This document shows positions 54,694 through 63,047 of a stretch of 64,000 nucleotides of DNA, in pieces. This stretch comes from Azoarcus_F sp036734105 (lineage in GTDB: Bacteria; Pseudomonadota; Gammaproteobacteria; Burkholderiales; Rhodocyclaceae): contig DAIMZH010000001.1 in NCBI GenBank assembly GCA_036734105.1, positions 85,246 through 149,245 on the forward strand. Direction: 5' to 3'. Numbering within the stretch: the stretch's first letter is position 1; each line of letters opens with the position of its first letter. Below the pieces are notes generated by a model. It saw nothing but the letters and a program-made list of their open reading frames with translations, searched no databases and was not told the origin of the DNA. Made by a program: the position numbers and the translations under genes.

Positions 54694-56046
54694 ATGACTG
54701 CTGCCAGCGCCACCGCGCCCTCCCCGATCGTTGTCGACCTACTGCCGGAGGTCGATCGACTCTTTGCCCGCAAACGGCTGTTCAGCTTCGGCGTCCCCGG
54801 CCTGATCCTCGCCTACCTGCTCTACGTCTTCTTTACCTTCGACATGCCGGGTCTGGTCCAGCGCGCCAACATGGACAACGCCCGCATCCTGGTCGCAGAC
54901 TCTTATTCCTACAAGACGCATGTCACCCAGGACACCCGCTCAGGCCATATTCGTGTCGCCATCGAGGGCGAGGCCAAGGGCGTCTATCCGGAAGACCTGA
55001 TACCCGATTGGGTTGGCGTCAATGGACGAATCGCCGAGATCGATCTAGGTCGCGGTCAGTCGGCACGCATCGACAATGGCACGGTGTGGCTTACCGTCCC
55101 GAACTACGGCGTGATCGAGGCCCGGTCCACCCGTAACGGCGTGAGCGCGAACATACCCGACGGGCCAAACCGCCCCGCCATCAACCAGTCGGAAGCGCGG
55201 CTGGTGGTGGATCTGGACAGCGCCCGCATGATCGTGACCCGCACCCGCATCGACGTGTTCCGCTACTTCCTCGGCTGGGAACTCTTCTGGTTCAGCCTCG
55301 AAAGCCCCTACTACGGAAAGTCGATGTCCGAACTGATTGGACTGGCCTTGTCCGACACGCGCATCGATGCAGGCAAGTCCAACCTCCAGGGCATGGCCGA
55401 GAGCTTCTGGCGCAACCGCATCTGGCAGCACGGCGAGGTCGCCTGGGCGCTGTTCGAGACCATTCTGATGGCCTTCATCGGCACCTTCGGCGCGGCCTTG
55501 ATCGCCCTGCCGCTGGCCTTTCTGTCCGCGCAGAACTTCACCCCGTCGCTGATCGCCCGTTTCGGATTGCGCCGGGTGTTCGACTTCCTGCGCGGTGTGG
55601 ACGGCCTGATCTGGACCATCGTGTTGTCACGCGCCTTCGGTCCGGGGCCGATGACCGGCGCGCTGGCGATTCTGCTCACCGACACCGGCTCCTTCGGCAA
55701 GATGTTCTCCGAAGCGCTCGAGAACACCGACAAGAAGCAGGTCGAGGGCATCCGCTCGACCGGGGCGAACGCGGTGCAGCGTTACCGTTTCGGGGTCATC
55801 CCCCAGGTCATGCCGGTGCTGATGAGCCAGGTGCTGTACTACTTCGAGTCAAACACCCGCTCGGCGACCATCATTGGCGCCATCGTCGGCGGCGGCATCG
55901 GCCTGTTGCTCACCCAAGCCATCATCACCCAGAAGGACTGGGAGCAGGTCGCCTACTACATCGTGCTGATCGTGCTGATGGTGATGCTTATGGACAGCTT
56001 CTCGGGGTGGCTGCGCCGCAAACTGATCAAGGGCGCAGAAAGCTAG
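54694..56046 (+). CDS. phnE: Phosphonate ABC transporter permease PhnE, long form (cluster B, second)
   Basis: This 450-residue permease is unusually long. A first helix (about residues 31-52) is followed by about 170-190 mostly hydrophilic residues (about 53-235), probably periplasmic, before the usual helices and EAA loop (SEALENTDKKQVEGIRSTGANAVQRYRFGVIPQVMP). The permease core is typical. It starts 3 bases after the shorter phnE. The insertion may contact PhnD; that is inference. Confidence 0.9.
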   Translation: MTAASATAPSPIVVDLLPEVDRLFARKRLFSFGVPGLILAYLLYVFFTFDMPGLVQRANMDNARILVADSYSYKTHVTQDTRSGHIRVAIEGEAKGVYPEDLIPDWVGVNGRIAEIDLGRGQSARIDNGTVWLTVPNYGVIEARSTRNGVSANIPDGPNRPAINQSEARLVVDLDSARMIVTRTRIDVFRYFLGWELFWFSLESPYYGKSMSELIGLALSDTRIDAGKSNLQGMAESFWRNRIWQHGEVAWALFETILMAFIGTFGAALIALPLAFLSAQNFTPSLIARFGLRRVFDFLRGVDGLIWTIVLSRAFGPGPMTGALAILLTDTGSFGKMFSEALENTDKKQVEGIRSTGANAVQRYRFGVIPQVMPVLMSQVLYYFESNTRSATIIGAIVGGGIGLLLTQAIITQKDWEQVAYYIVLIVLMVMLMDSFSGWLRRKLIKGAES

Positions 56047-56188
56047 CACTCAGGCACCGTTCAATCCGGTGTTTGAACCTGGAAAGGGAAACCAGCCGTT
56101 CGCCATGATTCCGATTGCCCTGCGCACATGGACTCGTGCCTGTGACAGCCAAGACCCTCACCCATTCGTAACAGCGCCCGGGCTTCGC

Positions 56189-58039
56189 TTATTCGGTCAT
56201 CAGATGAAATCCATCCTGCGATTGCTTGGCAAGTTTTTTGGCTGCTGCTGCAGACGACGCAACCTCTTCGGCGTCGCAATAGCGCGTCGAGTCGGCTATC
56301 ACCGCCCCCACTGCAATCGTGGTCAAAGGAAAGAAGCGCGACAAGCCGTGCCGGTCTTCGCTCTGAAAACCGTCTCTGGCAAGGTCTTCGTCGGTGAACA
56401 AACCCCGCACACGAGCCCCGAACGAATCGACAGTGCTCCGGCAGCGTTGCATCCAGTCATCGCTCTGGAAAAGCACGACAAAGTCATCACCCCCGACATG
56501 ACCGACAAAGTCAAGCGAGCGATCCGCGTGCGCGAGAATCGTCTCAGCCGCCAGTTTGATCATCTCGTCCCCCCGCCAGTACCCGTAGATGTCGTTGTAA
56601 GGCTTGAAGTTGTTCAAATCGAAGTAGCATGCAGCAAACTGACGGTCAGACTTCAGTAAGCGGGATATGTGCTCGGTAATCGGGATGTTGCCAGGAAGCA
56701 TGGTCAGCGGGTTGGCGTGACGTGCTGCCTCAACCCGTCGCTCGGTCACCGCACGCACCAGGCTCTCGCCGGTCGCCAGACCCGCATATCGCCCACCATC
56801 GGTGATGATGAACCCTTCAAAGAGATAACGCTGATCCTCTCCGGCCAGCATCGAAATCATCGAATCGAGTGGAAACGAACGTTCCACACGGAAAGGTGCC
56901 GGGTTCATGAAAAGCTTGCAGGGTTTGCGGCCGTACAAGTCATCAAAATAGCGCTGCCCGTAGTTGTCAAAAAATGATCGGCGATCGATCAACCCGACCG
57001 GATAGTCATTCTCGACGACTGCCACCGCATGCAGTTTGGAAAAGCGGCTGAACAGCCTGCGCACATCCCCGTTGGTCGCTTCAACACCGACCGTTGGCGC
57101 GTCGACCAGCAGTCGCCCCACAGCCTGTCCGATGTCGCGCTGCACTGTTGTGTTCGGCAAAACCGCGATCTTGGAAGAAGCCAGTATCTGCGCGGGCACA
57201 GTGGGGACGCTTCGCAGCGGCTCACGCGCAGGCCGTCCGAGCAGATAACCCTGACCAAAGGAGCAGCCAAGATCCCGGACCACGGCCAGCTCCTCAACCG
57301 TTTCTATCCCCTCCACCACGATGCGAGAACCGAAACGCTCCGATAAGCCCAGAATCGCCCGCACTGCTTCAACCCTTCGACTGTCCTGGTTGATGTTGCG
57401 TGAGAAAAACTTGTCGAGTTTGACAATGTCGGGCTCAAGCTGAGCCCACAGTCTGAGACTGGAACGCCCGTCTCCAAAGTCGTCAAGCGCAAGCCCTATA
57501 CCCTGCGCCTTGAATGGCTCCAAAGCCTGGGCAAGCTGGTCAGGGTTTTCCACCCTTTCATGTTCAGTCAGCTCAAAATACAGGCTCGAAGGTGCCACCC
57601 CCGCCCGAACGGCTGTCTCGAACAGCTTGCTACCGCGCTCCGATGCAAAATCCAGAATCGCCGAAGCGCTCAGATTCAGAAACAACCTGCCCTCAAGACG
57701 CTGCTTGCCAAAAGCCGTAATGGCCGACAACGCGGCCAGGCGTTCAAGTTCAAGCATTCGACCCGTACGCCGTGCCAACTCCAGCAAAACCTCGGGCGAG
57801 CGCAACTCACAGTCCGAGTCCCCACGCATCAAGGCTTCGTAACCACTGATTGCAGACTTTCTGAGATCCACAATCGGCTGAAACTCAAACCTCAGCCTCT
57901 GCTTATCCAACAACTCAACAAAGGCACAGGTACGCTCGTCCATCCCACTCGCCGGAGTCAGCACAGAAGATGCAGCCGGGCTGCGACGTACCTCAAAAGG
58001 CCTGGTGTCGTTCGCTGCTACCGCAGAAAAAAATGACAT
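56189..58039 (-). CDS. EAL-CBS-GGDEF domain protein (c-di-GMP)
   Basis: This 616-residue soluble protein has EAL first (about residues 25-275), then a CBS-like pair (about 295-425), then GGDEF (about 445-600). The EAL site keeps SGYEALMRGDS, LDDFGDGRSSL, DIVKLDKFF and VVEGIETVEEL. The GGDEF motif is GGDDF (VGHVGGDDFVVLF), a variant that in some proteins is still active. The reverse domain order and CBS pair suggest nucleotide sensing. The ATG at 58039 was chosen as the first in-family start. It is not part of a visible operon. Confidence 0.88.
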   Translation of the reverse strand: MSFFSAVAANDTRPFEVRRSPAASSVLTPASGMDERTCAFVELLDKQRLRFEFQPIVDLRKSAISGYEALMRGDSDCELRSPEVLLELARRTGRMLELERLAALSAITAFGKQRLEGRLFLNLSASAILDFASERGSKLFETAVRAGVAPSSLYFELTEHERVENPDQLAQALEPFKAQGIGLALDDFGDGRSSLRLWAQLEPDIVKLDKFFSRNINQDSRRVEAVRAILGLSERFGSRIVVEGIETVEELAVVRDLGCSFGQGYLLGRPAREPLRSVPTVPAQILASSKIAVLPNTTVQRDIGQAVGRLLVDAPTVGVEATNGDVRRLFSRFSKLHAVAVVENDYPVGLIDRRSFFDNYGQRYFDDLYGRKPCKLFMNPAPFRVERSFPLDSMISMLAGEDQRYLFEGFIITDGGRYAGLATGESLVRAVTERRVEAARHANPLTMLPGNIPITEHISRLLKSDRQFAACYFDLNNFKPYNDIYGYWRGDEMIKLAAETILAHADRSLDFVGHVGGDDFVVLFQSDDWMQRCRSTVDSFGARVRGLFTDEDLARDGFQSEDRHGLSRFFPLTTIAVGAVIADSTRYCDAEEVASSAAAAKKLAKQSQDGFHLMTE

Positions 58040-58200
58040 GGCGTCACAGTGTCCTATTGACGGCCTGTAACAATGCACTTTTGGGATTACAAGCTGATGA
58101 CAGGCATCGGCCAAACCCGGCAAACTCAGGCAGGCTGGCCGGTTCGTTATTTGTCAAGATAGTTGTCATGAACCTCCTCCAACACTGCCCACTTGCATTA

Positions 58201-58215
58201 ATCTCAATTTGAGAT
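58201..58215. promoter_or_regulatory. Palindromic operator candidate of higBA
   Basis: ATCTCAATTTGAGAT is a perfect 7+7 palindrome with a one-base centre, 12 bases before higB. It overlaps AT-rich promoter-like sequence. HigA-type antitoxins bind such sites. Confidence 0.6.
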
Positions 58216-58226
58216 AAACTCTATAC

Positions 58227-58514
58227 ATGAAAATCATCAGCAACCGCGCACTACGGGCCTTCGCTGCCGATTACCCTCAGGCCGGAGCCCCCTTGCGGGG
58301 ATGGCGGCAGGTGATTGAAAAGAACCGGTTTACCAACTGGGCCGAGCTCAAAGCGGCCTTCAACGCAGTGGATAAGGTTGGTGACTTGGTGGTGTTTGAT
58401 ATCGGCGGCAACAAGTACCGTCTGTTCGCTTACATCCGGTTTGAAAAGCAGATCGTGTACATCAAGGCGGTGCTGACCCACCGTGACTACGACAAAGGAG
58501 CCTGGAAATCATGA
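58227..58514 (+). CDS. higB: HigB-type mRNA interferase toxin
   Basis: This 95-residue protein is a HigB toxin that would cut mRNA on the ribosome. It has MKIISNRALRAFAADYP, the W/N-rich middle NRFTNWAELKAAFNAVDKV, VVFDIGGNKYRLFAYIRF and the end KAVLTHRDYDKGAW. Toxin before antitoxin is the usual HigBA order. Stop and next start overlap (ATGA). The palindromic operator lies just upstream. Confidence 0.92.
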   Translation: MKIISNRALRAFAADYPQAGAPLRGWRQVIEKNRFTNWAELKAAFNAVDKVGDLVVFDIGGNKYRLFAYIRFEKQIVYIKAVLTHRDYDKGAWKS

Positions 58515-58924
58515 ATGCCGTCATCGACGTGAAGCACCTGCTCCCGATCTGGGAACAATTCCGCGCCGCCACCGATATCGCGCCCATCCGTGACGAGGCG
58601 CACTACGTGCGGATGACCGACATGCTCGAAGCCCTGCTCAATGAAACCCAGGGTGACGAAAACCACCCCGCCATGGGCTTGGTCAACATCGTGGGCGATC
58701 TGATCGAGGACTACGAAGCCGAGCACCACCCGCTGCCCGAAACCACTGGTGTGCAGGCGCTGAAGTTCCTGATGGAGCAGCACGGGCTCAAACAAGGCGA
58801 CCTCTCCGAGATCGGGAGTCAGGGCGTTGTTTCCGAAATCCTGACGGGCAAGCGCGAGCTCAACATTCGACAAGTGCGGGCACTGAGCAAGCGCTTCGGG
58901 GTTTCACCGGCGACCTTTGTGTAA
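58511..58924 (+). CDS. higA: HigA-type antitoxin with XRE helix-turn-helix
   Basis: This 137-residue antitoxin has an N-terminal helical part and a C-terminal HTH (LKQGDLSEIGSQGVVSEILTGKRELNIRQVRALSKRFGV). It should neutralise HigB and repress the operon through the palindrome upstream. It overlaps higB by four bases. Confidence 0.92.
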   Translation: MNAVIDVKHLLPIWEQFRAATDIAPIRDEAHYVRMTDMLEALLNETQGDENHPAMGLVNIVGDLIEDYEAEHHPLPETTGVQALKFLMEQHGLKQGDLSEIGSQGVVSEILTGKRELNIRQVRALSKRFGVSPATFV

Positions 58925-59002
58925 ATACGGGGGGCCAGCGCGGTCTTGATCAGGTGAAACTGGGGAGACCGAACGCGCAAACCGTGGTCCCCCGATAATG
59001 CG

Positions 59003-59116
59003 CTGGCCTGCCCCTCTCAACCGGACACGCTGGGCATCCATTCGGGCCACGACTTCCTCATGCGGGATGCTCGACCATGGGTCGTCGATGGCCACCTGAA
59101 TTTTGCGACCAGCCAT
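59003..59116 (-). pseudogene. Possible remnant of a small antitoxin gene
   Basis: A short stretch reads MAGRKIQVAIDDPWSSIPHEEVVARMDA, which looks like the C-terminal tail of small antitoxins, then loses sense. The frame continues upstream in-frame (RNGHDPRELQR) but not to a credible start. It lies immediately beyond the 3' end of the PIN-domain gene. The identification is by resemblance and weak. Confidence 0.25.
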
Positions 59117-59144
59117 GCGCTGCAGTTCTCTTGGGTCGTGACCA

Positions 59145-59567
59145 TTACGCCGCCTCCCACGGATTGATGACGTTCAGCCCGGCAGCCTCAAAGGGACTGG
59201 TGTCGCGGGTGGCGACGACGAAGCCGTTGGCAAGGGCGACGGCCGCAATGAAGGCATCGGCCGTTTCGATTGCCAAGCCAGCAGCGCGGGCCTTGGCCAG
59301 CAGCTCGGCATAAGCCTTCGTGCAAGCCAGGTCGAACGACAACACTCGATTGGCGAACATCGGCAGCAAGCGCTTTTCCAGGTTTTCATGCAGGATGTCC
59401 CGGCGCTTACCGGCGGGCATCAGCGCGATACCCGCGCGAAGTTCGGCGACCGTGATCACTGACAGGTAGAGCGTTTCAAGCGCTTGCGCATCAATCCAGT
59501 CAAGGACGCCGGCACTGGGTTCCCGGCGCTGCGGCTCCGAAATGACGTTCGTGTCGAGCAGGATCAC
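59145..59567 (-). CDS. PIN-domain toxin, FitB/VapC-like
   Basis: This 140-residue PIN ribonuclease shows LLDTNVISEPQRREP, the acid in VITVAELRAGIALM and IETADAFIAAVAL with VVATRDTSPFEAAGLNVINPW at the end, typical of the FitB group. It would be the toxin of a type II pair. Its start overlaps the antitoxin stop (ATGA). Confidence 0.9.
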   Translation of the reverse strand: MILLDTNVISEPQRREPSAGVLDWIDAQALETLYLSVITVAELRAGIALMPAGKRRDILHENLEKRLLPMFANRVLSFDLACTKAYAELLAKARAAGLAIETADAFIAAVALANGFVVATRDTSPFEAAGLNVINPWEAA

Positions 59568-59821
59568 TCGAAGCCCACCGCACGGGCCGGAGACTTGATG
59601 CGCACGCTCTCAAACAAGGCGTGCTCTTCATCGGTCAGACCGCCAGCCTCGCAGGCGATGGAGGCCAAGAACGAACCCAGTTTGACGCGGCCCTCGGGCT
59701 TCGCTGCCCGCTCCAGGATGTCGCGGATTTCGGCCTCGGTGCTGCGGCCGTGGTGGGCGGCTTGGATTCGGATAGCCCGATGCACCTCATCGGGCAGATT
59801 TCTTACGTTCACGTTTGCCAT
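59564..59821 (-). CDS. FitA-like ribbon-helix-helix antitoxin
   Basis: This 85-residue protein has the N-terminal ribbon-helix-helix (MANVNVRNLPDEVHRAIRIQ...STEAEIRDIL) and an extended C-terminal tail that binds the toxin. It should be the antitoxin and autorepressor of the downstream PIN gene. The ATG at 59821 gives the FitA start. Confidence 0.9.
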   Translation of the reverse strand: MANVNVRNLPDEVHRAIRIQAAHHGRSTEAEIRDILERAAKPEGRVKLGSFLASIACEAGGLTDEEHALFESVRIKSPARAVGFE

Positions 59822-59992
59822 TTGGTGCTCTCCGGCCAATAATCATCAATGATGTCATTGTATGTAAACGATACCATCGCACAAGCATCTGTGCGCTCAA
59901 ACCTGGCCCAGCGCCACGATGGCGCAGCCCTTGTAGCTATTGGGATGTAAGCTCCCAAAGAATTTTCTCGGCTTCGACCCCTGCACCTCCCC

Positions 59993-60292
59993 CCTCAAGT
60001 TACTTTCATCATCCTGGGTGTCGGCTTGGATTGATGAAAGTTAGCGCCATGGTTTCCGCGCTTGTCAACATGGGGCGCGACAGTCCTGCACCGTCCTTTA
60101 GCCCGGATGATGCCGCCGCGCCAAGGCCGAAGGCGTGTCGCTCAATACCCTGGTGCTGACGCTGATCGCCGAAGGACTGGGAAGGCGCGAAACCCGCGCC
60201 TGATCCTGAAGCGGAAAACTGCGCCAGAAACGACGGGTTGATGTGGTGCAGCAGTGCCGAGAACGCGGAAACCGTGGCCTGTCCCGGAATTT
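59993..60292 (+). repeat. Dispersed repeat, copy 1 (with deleted HicB-like fragment)
   Basis: About 300 bases nearly identical to copy 2 (61134-61427) and partly to copy 3 (62851-63131). It opens with a perfect 10-bp inverted repeat (ACTTTCATCA at 60002, TGATGAAAGT at 60032). The middle is the coding end of a HicB-like gene lacking about 70 bases, and the end is a common ~110-base tail reaching TGTCCCGG. It cuts off a RelE-like toxin fragment on its right. The rest of the 59822-60454 gap holds no other supported gene. Confidence 0.75.
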
Positions 60293-60436
60293 GGTGCTCA
60301 ACTTGCGAATACCGCCACCGCCTTTGATCACATCGCCGCGCTCGGGGTCTTCGACCAGCACGTTCTGCAACTCCCGATACGCATCGTCATCAAGTAAAGC
60401 CCAGAGTAAACGGCCAAACGTCTGGTTTTCGATGAA
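60293..60436 (-). pseudogene. RelE/HigB-family toxin fragment
   Basis: On the minus strand, FIENQTFGRLLWALLDDDAY followed by RELQNVLVEDPERGDVIKGGGGIRKL matches the N-terminal part of RelE-type toxins (the F..LLxDDxYRxLQ and GDVIxGxGGIRKLR pattern). There is no start codon before a stop at 60437-60439, and the C-terminal half is replaced by repeat copy 1. It is a non-functional relic. Confidence 0.65.
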
Positions 60437-60454
60437 TTATTAATGACATATGGG

Positions 60455-60778
60455 TCACCCCAGCCTGTCCTTGAGTCGCGCCATCAGGTCCATGCGCTGA
60501 TGCAGGATGGCGAGGATCAGCGCGGTTTGTCCCGGGCGATGGACGCAAAATACGTAGTGGCTTCCGGCGGCCTGTACGCGCAGGCCCGGGAGCAGATCAC
60601 CCCAGTCCTTGAAAACGCCCTGACCCGCGGCGAGGGCAGCCGCAACAGCGTCGATCTGCCGAGCGTAGAGCCGTGCCTGGGCAACACCCCACTGGCGGGT
60701 GGTGTAGCGGACGATCTCGCGCAGTTCAGCTTCCGCCTGACGGGTATAGACGTAAGTGCTGGTGTGTGAATGCCTCAC
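60455..60778 (-). CDS. ParE/RelE-type toxin
   Basis: This 107-residue protein has the ParE-like start TYVYTRQAEAELREIVRYTTRQWG, a middle WGDLLPGLRVQAAGSHYVFCV and the end ILAILHQRMDLMARLKDRL, which is typical of gyrase-poisoning ParE or RelE-like toxins. The GTG start overlaps the antitoxin stop (GTGA). The toxic target is not predictable. Confidence 0.88.
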   Translation of the reverse strand: MRHSHTSTYVYTRQAEAELREIVRYTTRQWGVAQARLYARQIDAVAAALAAGQGVFKDWGDLLPGLRVQAAGSHYVFCVHRPGQTALILAILHQRMDLMARLKDRLG

Positions 60779-61023
60779 GAAGCAGCGGCTTCGCGGATGG
60801 CTTCTTCGGTGATTTCGTCAGCGCTCAAGGCTGATACTTCGCCTCGTTCGGCTGCGGCCAGACGGCTTTGCAGCAGGGATTTCAGCTCCTGCATCGCCTG
60901 TTCCTCGCTGGATGGAAAGAGGCGTTCCAGGGTGTATTGTTTGATGCTCTTGCCGGCCAGCGCAGCCATGGCCTTGAGGGCCTGGTGCTGCTGTTCGGTC
61001 ACGTCGATGGTCAGGCGGCTCAT
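60775..61023 (-). CDS. ParD-like antitoxin
   Basis: This 82-residue protein starts MSRLTIDVTEQQHQALKAMAALAGKSIKQYTLE, a ribbon-helix-helix module, and ends with an acidic toxin-binding tail (VSALSADEITEEAIREAA). It would bind the ParE-like toxin and its own promoter. The ATG at 61023 is preferred over the longer frame. Confidence 0.87.
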   Translation of the reverse strand: MSRLTIDVTEQQHQALKAMAALAGKSIKQYTLERLFPSSEEQAMQELKSLLQSRLAAAERGEVSALSADEITEEAIREAAAS

Positions 61024-61133
61024 GGCGGAGATTCCGTGTCGGATTACTCGTTTCCGTAGTTTGCCACAAATGTGGGTTTGTGCAACCACGGCAGCGACTA
61101 GATTAATTCGACCCTGACCCCTTTGATCAGATG

Positions 61134-61427
61134 CCTCAAGTTACTTTCATCATCCTGGGTGTCGGCTTGGATCCATGAAAGTTAGCGCCATGGTTTCCGC
61201 GATTGTCAACATGAGGAGAGACAGTCCTGCACCGTCCTTCAGCCCGGATGATGCCGGCGCGCCAAGGCCGAAGGCGTGTCGCTCAATACCCTCGTGCTGA
61301 CGTTGATCGCCGAAGAACTGGGAAGGCGCGAAACCCGCGCCTGATCCTGTAGCGGAAAACTGCACCGGAACAGACGGGTTGATGTGTTGCAGCAGTGCCG
61401 TGAACGCGAAAACCGTGGTTTATCCGG
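61134..61427 (+). repeat. Dispersed repeat, copy 2 (with deleted HicB-like fragment)
   Basis: About 294 bases very similar to copy 1, including the same inverted repeat (ACTTTCAT/ATGAAAGT here) and the same internal deletion in the HicB-like segment. Its end overlaps the last codons of the AbiEii-like gene. It is preceded by ATTAATTCGACCCTGACCCC (61104-61123), a motif with a partial match before copy 1. With its flanks it fills the 61024-61419 gap. Confidence 0.75.
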
Positions 61428-62196
61428 AAGGGTTGGGACCGACCGAGGGAGTTCTGGCGGCAAAGTAGTCGCGGCTGCGGCGGATCTCGTATCCTCCGAT
61501 GGCCCGCTCGAAGTGCTGATAGAGTGCTGACATGTCGGTCGAGAGGTCGACCGCCTCAAGGCCCTCGTCGTCCCGGTCGAGGGGAATATCGCCCCGCATC
61601 ACGGCCTTGTAGTGCTCAGGGTCGTCCACCGTGCCGAGGCGGGTGACGATGTCGAACAGGGATTCCATCGTGAAACCGTGGTCGCGCGTAAGCACGAATA
61701 GATCGTACAGATCTCGCGAACGCACGCGGTCGGCCAGGACAAGCGTCTTTGCGACTTGCAAACCCTCCAGGCCGAGGATAGAGAAGGTTACATCGCGCTC
61801 TGTGTGGCGGGGGGCGTCGCGATAGTACGCTTGTTGTGCCGGGTTCTTGCCGTGGACGAAAAAAGTGAGCTTGACGCCATCTACGACGTAATCCCTTGCA
61901 TAGTCGAGCAACCGCAGGCCGGTATTGATCTTGAACGCGGAGGTCTGCGCCGGTGAAGTGATCAGCCGGGTCTGGCAGCCGTATTCCTTGAGCCGTTCGA
62001 TCAAACGATCGATTTGGACTCCGGGCAAGGTGCCGCCGAAGACCGCAAAGTCGAAGTCGAGGCTGACGCGGTGGCCGATCTGCAGGGCCAGTGCGGTGCC
62101 ACCAATAAGCGTAAAGGGAGCCAGTTCAGGCGTGGCAGCCAGGATGCCGAACAGGCGGGCCGTTTCCGGGCGGAGGATGTCAAGCCGCAAGCTCAT
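61420..62196 (-). CDS. AbiEii-type nucleotidyltransferase toxin
   Basis: This 258-residue protein has the minimal nucleotidyltransferase signature FTLIGGTALALQIGHRVSLDFDFAVF (GG...D.D), as in AbiEii/AbiGii phage-defence toxins. The remainder is helical, as in the family (LAKTLVLADRVRSRDLYDLFVL). The last few residues are encoded by repeat copy 2, so the true C-terminus may be altered. The start at 62196 is 17 bases inside the HTH gene. Confidence 0.85.
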   Translation of the reverse strand: MSLRLDILRPETARLFGILAATPELAPFTLIGGTALALQIGHRVSLDFDFAVFGGTLPGVQIDRLIERLKEYGCQTRLITSPAQTSAFKINTGLRLLDYARDYVVDGVKLTFFVHGKNPAQQAYYRDAPRHTERDVTFSILGLEGLQVAKTLVLADRVRSRDLYDLFVLTRDHGFTMESLFDIVTRLGTVDDPEHYKAVMRGDIPLDRDDEGLEAVDLSTDMSALYQHFERAIGGYEIRRSRDYFAARTPSVGPNPSG

Positions 62197-62713
62197 CGCG
62201 CTGTTCAGACTGGGCAAGCAGCATGCCTTGGTAGATGCGTGCAAGCATCTCTGCTGCCCGCGCGATGGTCTCTTGGTCGCCCAACTGCGCCACCTCTCGG
62301 CTGACTCTGTCGATGCCGAAGTGACCGACCAGCTTGAGTACGTCATCGAACCGACGCGCGCCGAGCACCAGACGGATAAAGGTGGCTTCTTCCATCCGGC
62401 TGTTCGACCAGTCGTACGGAAAAGCCATGCCAAGGCGTTGTGACAACCCGGAAGCGGGTGCCTGCGGGCGATCTTCACGCGGCACGACGGCTAAATCCAG
62501 GCCCAGACCGTTGAGCGCTGCCAGCACCTTGCCAAGTTCAGCGGTGTTCTTGCCGCGCTCGAACTCCGACAGGAAGCGAACGCCCACGCCGCCAAGCGGA
62601 GCAGCCTGCCTCAGCCCGAGCCCACGCGCCTCGCGGTAAGTGCGGGCGATGGCGCCAAGCTGTGCAGCCGTCTGTGCGAATCGGGTGTGGGTGAGCCCCG
62701 GAGGTGAAAGCAT
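62180..62713 (-). CDS. HTH protein paired with the AbiEii-like toxin
   Basis: This 177-residue protein has an N-terminal XRE helix-turn-helix (LGLRQAAPLGGVGVRFLSEFERGKNTAELGKVLAAL) like HipB-type antitoxins, then a helical domain ending ARIYQGMLLAQSEQRDELAA. It likely serves as antitoxin and regulator. It overlaps the downstream toxin gene by 17 bases. AGGTG lies just before the ATG. Confidence 0.8.
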   Translation of the reverse strand: MLSPPGLTHTRFAQTAAQLGAIARTYREARGLGLRQAAPLGGVGVRFLSEFERGKNTAELGKVLAALNGLGLDLAVVPREDRPQAPASGLSQRLGMAFPYDWSNSRMEEATFIRLVLGARRFDDVLKLVGHFGIDRVSREVAQLGDQETIARAAEMLARIYQGMLLAQSEQRDELAA

Positions 62714-62846
62714 GGAAGTGTCAACCAGTGTTTCCTGTACGGGATATTGTGAGACCGAAACCTCGAAATTGCAACGTTATTGTTTCCCGCCGTGCCCCCT
62801 CATCTGATGCTCCACTTGCTGCTTGGTCCGGCAAGCGCTAACTGAC

Positions 62847-63047
62847 ATGGGGCGCGACATTCCCGCACCGTCGCTCAGCCCGGATGATGCCATCGCACCA
62901 GGCACGTCCGGCAAGTTCGTCGCCCGCGTGCCGAAATCCATCCACGCCAAACTGACCACTCGCGCCAAGGCCGAAGGCGTGTCTCTCAATACCCTGGTGC
63001 TGACACTGATCGCCGAAGGACTGGGAAGGCGCGAAAACAGCGCCTGA
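62847..63047 (+). CDS. HicB-like antitoxin C-terminal protein (intact in this copy)
   Basis: This 66-residue frame (MGRDIPAPSLSPDDA...) contains GKFVARVPKSIHAKLTTRAKAEGVSLNTLVLTLIAEGLG, the ribbon-helix-helix C-terminal part of HicB-like antitoxins. It lacks a HicB N-terminal domain and no HicA toxin lies beside it. It may be a small orphan antitoxin or a fragment of a longer gene. Copies 1 and 2 of the repeat carry shortened, frame-broken versions of the same sequence. Confidence 0.6.
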   Translation: MGRDIPAPSLSPDDAIAPGTSGKFVARVPKSIHAKLTTRAKAEGVSLNTLVLTLIAEGLGRRENSA

